Position numbers and translations under genes: made by a program. This document shows, one piece after another, positions 60,158-64,000 of a stretch of 64,000 bases of DNA (positions are counted from its first letter, which is position 1; each line of letters starts with the position of its first letter). Below the pieces are notes generated by a model that saw nothing but the letters and a program-made list of their open reading frames with translations, was not told where the DNA came from and searched no databases. Source of the stretch: Paenibacillus sp. SY21-1 (GTDB lineage Bacteria > Bacillota > Bacilli > Paenibacillales > Paenibacillaceae). The stretch is taken from the NCBI RefSeq assembly GCF_005222705.1, contig NZ_STGF01000007.1:227089-291088 (forward strand), given 5' to 3'.

Positions 60158-60868
60158 TTAGGCCGATTGTACATAGCGCGGGAACAGAATATGGTTCTCC
60201 AAATGAATGTGACGGAACAAATCCTCCTCCAGCAGCTCCAGCTTCTGGTAGGTCAGCGTATAGGTTCGGCAGGCTCCCTCCGGCAACGTGTAGTTTTGCG
60301 TAATCGCGCGCATCTGCTTCAGCAGCTCCCCCACTCCGCTGTGCTCCGACTCCAGCTGCTCGATCACACTGGCTATTTGGGCCCGCAGCTCCTCCGACGG
60401 TTCACGCTCGTATTGTCTGATCAACGGGAATATCTGCTCCTCCTCGCTGATTAAATGCTGCTCCAGCTCCAGCTTCATCGTATGAAAGAGCCGGTGAAGG
60501 CCGGAGAGAACGGCTCCCTGCTCTTGGCCGTGAACGCGCAGCACCTTTGTCGTAAACTCGCTAAGGAGCGGCAGCTCCTTCTGGATGTAGGCATGATGCG
60601 TGCTGACCACATGCTCGATCAGCTCAGTGGAAGGCTCAGACAGCCAATCAACCTCCTGGCCGGCACGTTTGCCTGCCGCTTCATAGCTTTCGTTAAGCTC
60701 TGCCAAAAATCCGCCTTCCTCTATCCCCTGCTTGCGCAGAACCGATTCAAGCGTACGATTGCCGCCGCAGCAAAAATCAATGCTATTCGCTTTGAACAAA
60801 TTGCTTGCACCAGGATATACCGCTACAATTTCTCCGACCTTATCGGAGCCGCTAAATGTCCGATCCAT
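60158..60868 (-). CDS. RIC/ScdA (YtfE-type) di-iron Fe-S cluster repair protein
   Basis: A 236-residue protein with the short N-terminal ScdA domain (VYPGASNLFKANSIDFCCGGNRTL, including the Cys-Cys pair) and a hemerythrin-like domain with iron-binding His/Glu (IEHVVSTHHAYIQKE, LEQHLISEEEQIFPLI, EHSGVGE, FRHIHLENHILFPR). RIC proteins repair Fe-S clusters damaged by nitric oxide or oxidants, and NO forms during nitrate/nitrite use. It has its own Fnr-type promoter. Confidence 0.93.
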   Translation of the reverse strand: MDRTFSGSDKVGEIVAVYPGASNLFKANSIDFCCGGNRTLESVLRKQGIEEGGFLAELNESYEAAGKRAGQEVDWLSEPSTELIEHVVSTHHAYIQKELPLLSEFTTKVLRVHGQEQGAVLSGLHRLFHTMKLELEQHLISEEEQIFPLIRQYEREPSEELRAQIASVIEQLESEHSGVGELLKQMRAITQNYTLPEGACRTYTLTYQKLELLEEDLFRHIHLENHILFPRYVQSA

Positions 60869-60932
60869 ATTCTCGCACCTCCATTAAATGTATGTCCTGC
60901 GTTCAGCCCTTCTGTGTAATGGAACTGCCGTC

Positions 60933-60975
60933 AGTATAACGCGGACCAACAAAGAGGAATGTGACGGGGATCACC
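60933..60975 (-). promoter_or_regulatory. Fnr-type promoter of the RIC gene
   Basis: TGTGA-cgggga-TCACC (60960-60975) with minus-strand TATACT at 60938-60933, exactly class II spacing. Confidence 0.82.
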
Positions 60976-61125
60976 TTTTTGCGAAAATTAATCTATCGGG
61001 ATAAAGCACGCGTCAGCAGCCGCGGCTCAAGGGCGCTGACGCTGCTCGGCGGCCAGCTTCCTTTTCTCAGTCCAGCGTCAACAGATGCTTGTGTCAGAAA
61101 ATACGGCAAGCAGCGGCGGCCCGTT

Positions 61126-61168
61126 TGTGATCGCAGTCACATCATGCATGCGGCTTCAAAGGTACAAT
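61126..61168 (+). promoter_or_regulatory. Fnr-type promoter of the second Crp-family gene
   Basis: TGTGA-tcgcag-TCACA (61126-61141), a perfect palindromic box, with TACAAT at 61163-61168 at class II spacing. Confidence 0.87.
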
Positions 61169-61190
61169 GAACATATGGAGGTGTGCGTTT

Positions 61191-61877
61191 ATGCAGCAGC
61201 AAATGGAGCTTTTACGGCAAATTCCTTTATTTCGCGATTTGACGCAAGAAGAGGTAACCCGCGTCTGGTCGATCGTCATCACCCGCTCCTACCGGAAACG
61301 GACGGCTATTTTCACGGAAGGCAGCAAGAAAGAAGCCGTATTTTTTATTCGGAACGGTCTAATCAAAACGTACAAAACCGACGAGAACGGTCATGAGCAT
61401 ATTATGTCCTTCCTGAAAACCGGGGATATGTTCCCGCATACCGGCTTTTTCAGCAAGCATCCGTATCCCGCCACGGCCGAAGCGATTATGGAAACGAAGC
61501 TGCTCGCCATTCCCACTCAGGCGTTCGAGCTGTTGATGATGGAAACGCCGGCTATCGCCATTAAAGTCATGCGGGTATTAAGCGGTAAAATTATGGAGCT
61601 TCAGGAAAAGCTGCAGGAGCTTACCGGCCAGGATGTGCAGGATCGCGGCGTTTCCTTCCTGATCAAGCTGGCGGAACATTACGGCACGGAGCATAGCGGC
61701 GTCATTCATGTCGAGCTGCCCATGACGAATCAGGAATTTGCCAATACGATCGGCACGACGCGGGAGACGGTCAACAGGCTCATTAATCAGTTGCGTAAAG
61801 AAGGCATCGTGGAGCCGCAACGGAGCGGTTATTTGATCCATAATTTCAATGCGCTGAAAGCCTGGACTCACAAATGA
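61191..61877 (+). CDS. Crp/Fnr-family regulator without cysteine cluster
   Basis: A 228-residue protein: sensor beta-roll (about 8-120), a dimer helix (AIKVMRVLSGKIMELQEKLQEL) and a winged helix (TNQEFANTIGTTRETVNRLINQLRKEGIVEPQ). No cysteine ligand set, so it does not sense oxygen like Fnr; relatives bind heme/NO (Dnr/NnrR-like), 2-oxoglutarate or nothing known. ATG 61191 has GGAGG seven bases upstream; an earlier in-frame ATG lies before that site. A perfect Fnr box in front implies a cascade, possibly with NO or redox as second signal. Confidence 0.9.
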   Translation: MQQQMELLRQIPLFRDLTQEEVTRVWSIVITRSYRKRTAIFTEGSKKEAVFFIRNGLIKTYKTDENGHEHIMSFLKTGDMFPHTGFFSKHPYPATAEAIMETKLLAIPTQAFELLMMETPAIAIKVMRVLSGKIMELQEKLQELTGQDVQDRGVSFLIKLAEHYGTEHSGVIHVELPMTNQEFANTIGTTRETVNRLINQLRKEGIVEPQRSGYLIHNFNALKAWTHK

Positions 61878-62125
61878 GCCCAGACAGCTCTGTGGTTGCT
61901 CAGCTCTCCCTCTCTAGCGTTGGCTGTCCACTGAAGACTGTCCCCATTTTTGCTTGCGGCCCAAATTGACAGGATTCCGGCAGCCATAATCAAGCTTGCG
62001 GCCCAAACAAGCTCCAGCCCGAATGGACACAACCCTCTACCTGTCAGATCGAACAAGCGCGATGGCAGCAAGGTGTACATGGAAATGACGGCCCAGATTA
62101 CCGATGTGGAAACGAGAAAAGCCAT
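61868..62125 (-). CDS. Possible small two-helix membrane protein
   Basis: An 85-residue frame with two hydrophobic segments (about 3-21 and 36-57) and a polar tail that overlaps the end of the Crp-type gene by 10 bp. No ribosome site precedes the ATG, and the downstream part is antisense to the regulator's end. It may be a relic or a leaderless gene. No family recognised. Confidence 0.3.
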   Translation of the reverse strand: MAFLVSTSVIWAVISMYTLLPSRLFDLTGRGLCPFGLELVWAASLIMAAGILSIWAASKNGDSLQWTANAREGELSNHRAVWAHL

Positions 62126-62236
62126 TTCTCAAATATAATGATACGTATGCGAGACTAGACTTCTCTCAATTTCAGCAACCCCAATATATGAATCTCCTCT
62201 GTTAATCGCTTCCCTTTATAAATTTTTCAAAAACAA

Positions 62237-62905
62237 CTAATTCGTAAGGCGTTTGTTCACTTCAATCGCAATGAATTCCGGTAAATAGCTAGGCGTACAT
62301 CCTTTTGCTACTATTTCATCTTTGTAAAGACCCGTTTTCTCGCCAAGCTTAATACAACGTGCACGATTCTTTTCATCATAAACGCCTATCCAGCCAGCCG
62401 TGAAATTCATGGCCCATTGAACTTCCGGTTCTTCCTGTGTAATATTAGCTTCTAAAGCAGATAGCAAGTCTTCGGTGTTATCGGGCGGTGTTTGACCAGT
62501 CCATCTCAATCGCGCATGATAATACCAGAAAGCTCGCCTTTGAAGAGCAGAAAGGCTATTTTCCCATGACTCCATCAATACAATTGTCTTCTTGTCTTTG
62601 GTGAGTTGATTAGCCAATAACCAATCCATCAAGTGATTTCTCTCATCAAAAGTATGAGTCTGCATATCCTTATCAAGCTTATTTAGCAGTTTTTGTGAAA
62701 GAAGTTTTTTATCCATAATTAAGATTGCTAATAGTCTGGGCAAAAACTGTTCGGTTGACCAAAGCTCCATAGCTAGTTCGTGATCTTTTTTAATGTCCTT
62801 CGCGATTTTTCGCAAGTCGCCTAGCTTAGTATGACTATTGATCTGAGGCAGAATGTTTTCTGCTTTTGAAGAACGTTCTATTACTTCACCTTTATTTTCA
62901 TTCAT
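62237..62905 (-). CDS. AlkD-like DNA alkylation repair protein (HEAT-like)
   Basis: A 222-residue protein with the AlkD family layout: LGDLRKIAKDIKKDHELAMELW, then FLPRLLAILIMD and FDERNHLMDWLLANQLTKD, followed by further helix pairs ending in VQWAMNFTAGWIGVYDEKNRARC. AlkD proteins excise N3/N7-alkylated bases using a HEAT-like fold; this one is of the shorter, divergent type, and catalytic Trp/Asp positions are only partly traceable. ATG 62905 has AAGGAG nine bases upstream. The gene is clearly AT-richer than its neighbours to the left. Confidence 0.75.
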   Translation of the reverse strand: MNENKGEVIERSSKAENILPQINSHTKLGDLRKIAKDIKKDHELAMELWSTEQFLPRLLAILIMDKKLLSQKLLNKLDKDMQTHTFDERNHLMDWLLANQLTKDKKTIVLMESWENSLSALQRRAFWYYHARLRWTGQTPPDNTEDLLSALEANITQEEPEVQWAMNFTAGWIGVYDEKNRARCIKLGEKTGLYKDEIVAKGCTPSYLPEFIAIEVNKRLTN

Positions 62906-63055
62906 TTTATACAACTCCTTTTTTAATGCGCAGTCTCATAATATGCCTCACATTCGAGTGTTTCGAACGGAATCCCTTTTTGATAAAAAAATTATTGCAT
63001 TATGGGGGTTGCCCTCATCGTACTTTTAACTACTCAGTTGGGTAAAAATAAAGAG

Positions 63056-63883
63056 TTAGAATGGGGGCGTTGAAGTAACTTCAACCGAGATACGAATAAC
63101 ATAGCTATCGGGATTTTGTTCAGAAAAGTAGTTGATCAGGTCCATAGTATAGGCGTTCCCGCATACCCTCATGCCCCTATTGTGAATATATTTTCGTATG
63201 ATAGAACAAGTTTCTGATATGGTATCATACGAACCCATATGATCTGTAACAGCATAAAGCCCCTTGGGCTTCGTGATCACTTTTTTATCAGCAATAGGCT
63301 CTTTCAGTTTGTTCGCAACATATCCCCAAGAAATACTCCCTGATTCAAAGCTTTCCTTGCTTATTATTGTCCATATTGGAAATTCGTGTTGAATCGCATG
63401 TTCTTCACAGTAACTCCGATGTTCACTTAATTTGATTGAAAACTCTCTATCGTCGCTCTCTTGTAGAGGCGTAGATATTAAATATTGCACTTCATGTTCC
63501 TCTATCGATGGAATACTCCGTAAGTCCTCCATTGTTTCCGTCATTTGTATGGCACTTCGTATGATTCCTTGCATTCGCTCGATTCGAAGTAGCTCCACTT
63601 GCAGTTCAATTTCTTTCTGTTTAAACAGATTAACAAGCTGAGATACATTTTGATTCTGAAAAAAATCTTTAATTTCCTGCAAGGAGCTTCCTGCCTTTTT
63701 CAATACAATAATAATATCCAGAAAGTAAGACTGTCGAAATGAATAATAACGATATCCTTTTTCGCTAATGCATTCAGGCTTCAAAAGCCCAATTTCGTCG
63801 TAATGAAAAAGAGTATGTTTGGTTACCCCACACATTTTAGCTAGCTCGCTAGTAGTAAAGTAATGATTCGAAATATCCGACAT
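63056..63883 (-). CDS. MerR-family regulator with GyrI-like effector domain
   Basis: A 275-residue protein: N-terminal MerR domain (FTTSELAKMCGVTKHTLFHYDEIGLLKPE, GYRYYSFRQSYFLDIIIVLKKAGSSLQEIKDFF), a coiled-coil dimer helix (about 85-115, LFKQKEIELQVELLRIERM), and a C-terminal effector-binding domain (about 125-275, with VTDHMGSYDTI and SVEVTSTPPF) like BltR/GyrI, which bind hydrophobic compounds. ATG 63883 or the GTG just before it starts the gene; no good ribosome site is seen. Its target is unknown; no exporter is in view. AT-rich, likely acquired. Confidence 0.85.
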   Translation of the reverse strand: MSDISNHYFTTSELAKMCGVTKHTLFHYDEIGLLKPECISEKGYRYYSFRQSYFLDIIIVLKKAGSSLQEIKDFFQNQNVSQLVNLFKQKEIELQVELLRIERMQGIIRSAIQMTETMEDLRSIPSIEEHEVQYLISTPLQESDDREFSIKLSEHRSYCEEHAIQHEFPIWTIISKESFESGSISWGYVANKLKEPIADKKVITKPKGLYAVTDHMGSYDTISETCSIIRKYIHNRGMRVCGNAYTMDLINYFSEQNPDSYVIRISVEVTSTPPF

Positions 63884-64000
63884 CACTAGCGTTGCATTAA
63901 TGTTCTCTGAATCTTCATAATATTCCGCTTTATTAGCATTTGCCCATAAAAAAATCCTTTACAATGAAATGGAGAGGTAGACCTGTCCATAAATCCATTG

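Noticed and set aside
1..64000. CRISPR arrays, tRNA/rRNA genes, prophage
   Set aside because: No regularly spaced repeats, no tRNA cloverleaf or rRNA segments, and no phage structural genes were seen on reading through; a covariance-model scan would be needed to exclude small RNAs.

Overview
The window looks like a chromosomal piece from a Gram-positive bacterium of the Paenibacillaceae (Paenibacillus/Cohnella-like). The reasons are moderately high GC with many AGGAGG-type ribosome sites, GTG and TTG starts, S-layer-homology anchored secreted enzymes, a YesM/YesN two-component pair beside a sugar ABC transporter, a Bacillus-type Fnr with a C-terminal cysteine cluster, lutABC, and TPP and preQ1-I riboswitches. 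No rRNA, tRNA, CRISPR array or intact mobile element was found. Two stretches (about 48.9-50.8 kb and 62.1-64 kb) are more AT-rich and carry accessory genes or debris.

Layout. 0-2 kb: the end of a small lipoprotein gene, an ATP-grasp (glutathionylspermidine synthase-like) gene and a DUF350 membrane gene, resembling the E. coli yjfM/yjfC/yjfL set. 2-6 kb: a heterodimeric ABC exporter with one degenerate ATP site. 6-8 kb: an ArsR repressor divergent from an MFS exporter. 8-12 kb: a secreted SLH-like protein, YpsA, and a membrane pair (DUF4328-like plus a Lon-like anchored domain). 12-14.5 kb: TPP riboswitch, terminator, thiD and an ACR3/BASS-type transporter. 14.5-17.2 kb: the queCDEF operon (queuosine precursor synthesis) behind a preQ1-I riboswitch. 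17.3-19.6 kb: an SGNH esterase and a J-like membrane protein. 19.7-23.5 kb: lutABC plus a GntR regulator (lactate use).

23.6-43 kb is a rhamnose/plant-polysaccharide region. It holds rhaR, rhaB, rhaA, an ASRT-family sugar-binding-like protein and the rhaEW fusion under a perfect inverted-repeat operator. Next come a GH78-like hydrolase, a CUT1 ABC importer, a YesM/YesN sensor pair and a 1468-residue GH3-CBM-SLH cell-surface enzyme. The binding-protein gene and the GH3 gene share an 18-bp promoter element (17/18 identical) exactly 32 nt upstream of the -10 box, so the two are probably switched by the same response regulator.

43-49 kb is a fructose PTS operon (fruR-fruK-EIIBC-EIIA-HPr-EI) with its own complete phosphorelay and a strong promoter overlapped by a cre-like site. 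49-52 kb holds a transposase fragment, an orphan SUKH protein, small unknown genes and a HEAT-repeat protein with a possible ADP-ribosyltransferase-like front end.

52-62 kb is an anaerobic nitrate module. One overlapping operon encodes a NarI-like membrane protein, a molybdopterin nitrate reductase, a 4Fe-4S electron carrier, a Tat-type Rieske protein, a small membrane protein, a NarK transporter fused to a PAS domain, and two unknown small proteins. Around it lie mobA, fnr, a RIC/ScdA di-iron repair protein and a second Crp-type regulator. Four Fnr boxes (TGTGA-N6-TCAC-type) sit at or within 1 bp of the class II (-41.5) distance from a -10 hexamer in front of the nitrate operon, fnr, RIC and the second regulator. 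The window ends with AlkD-like and MerR-type genes in AT-rich DNA.
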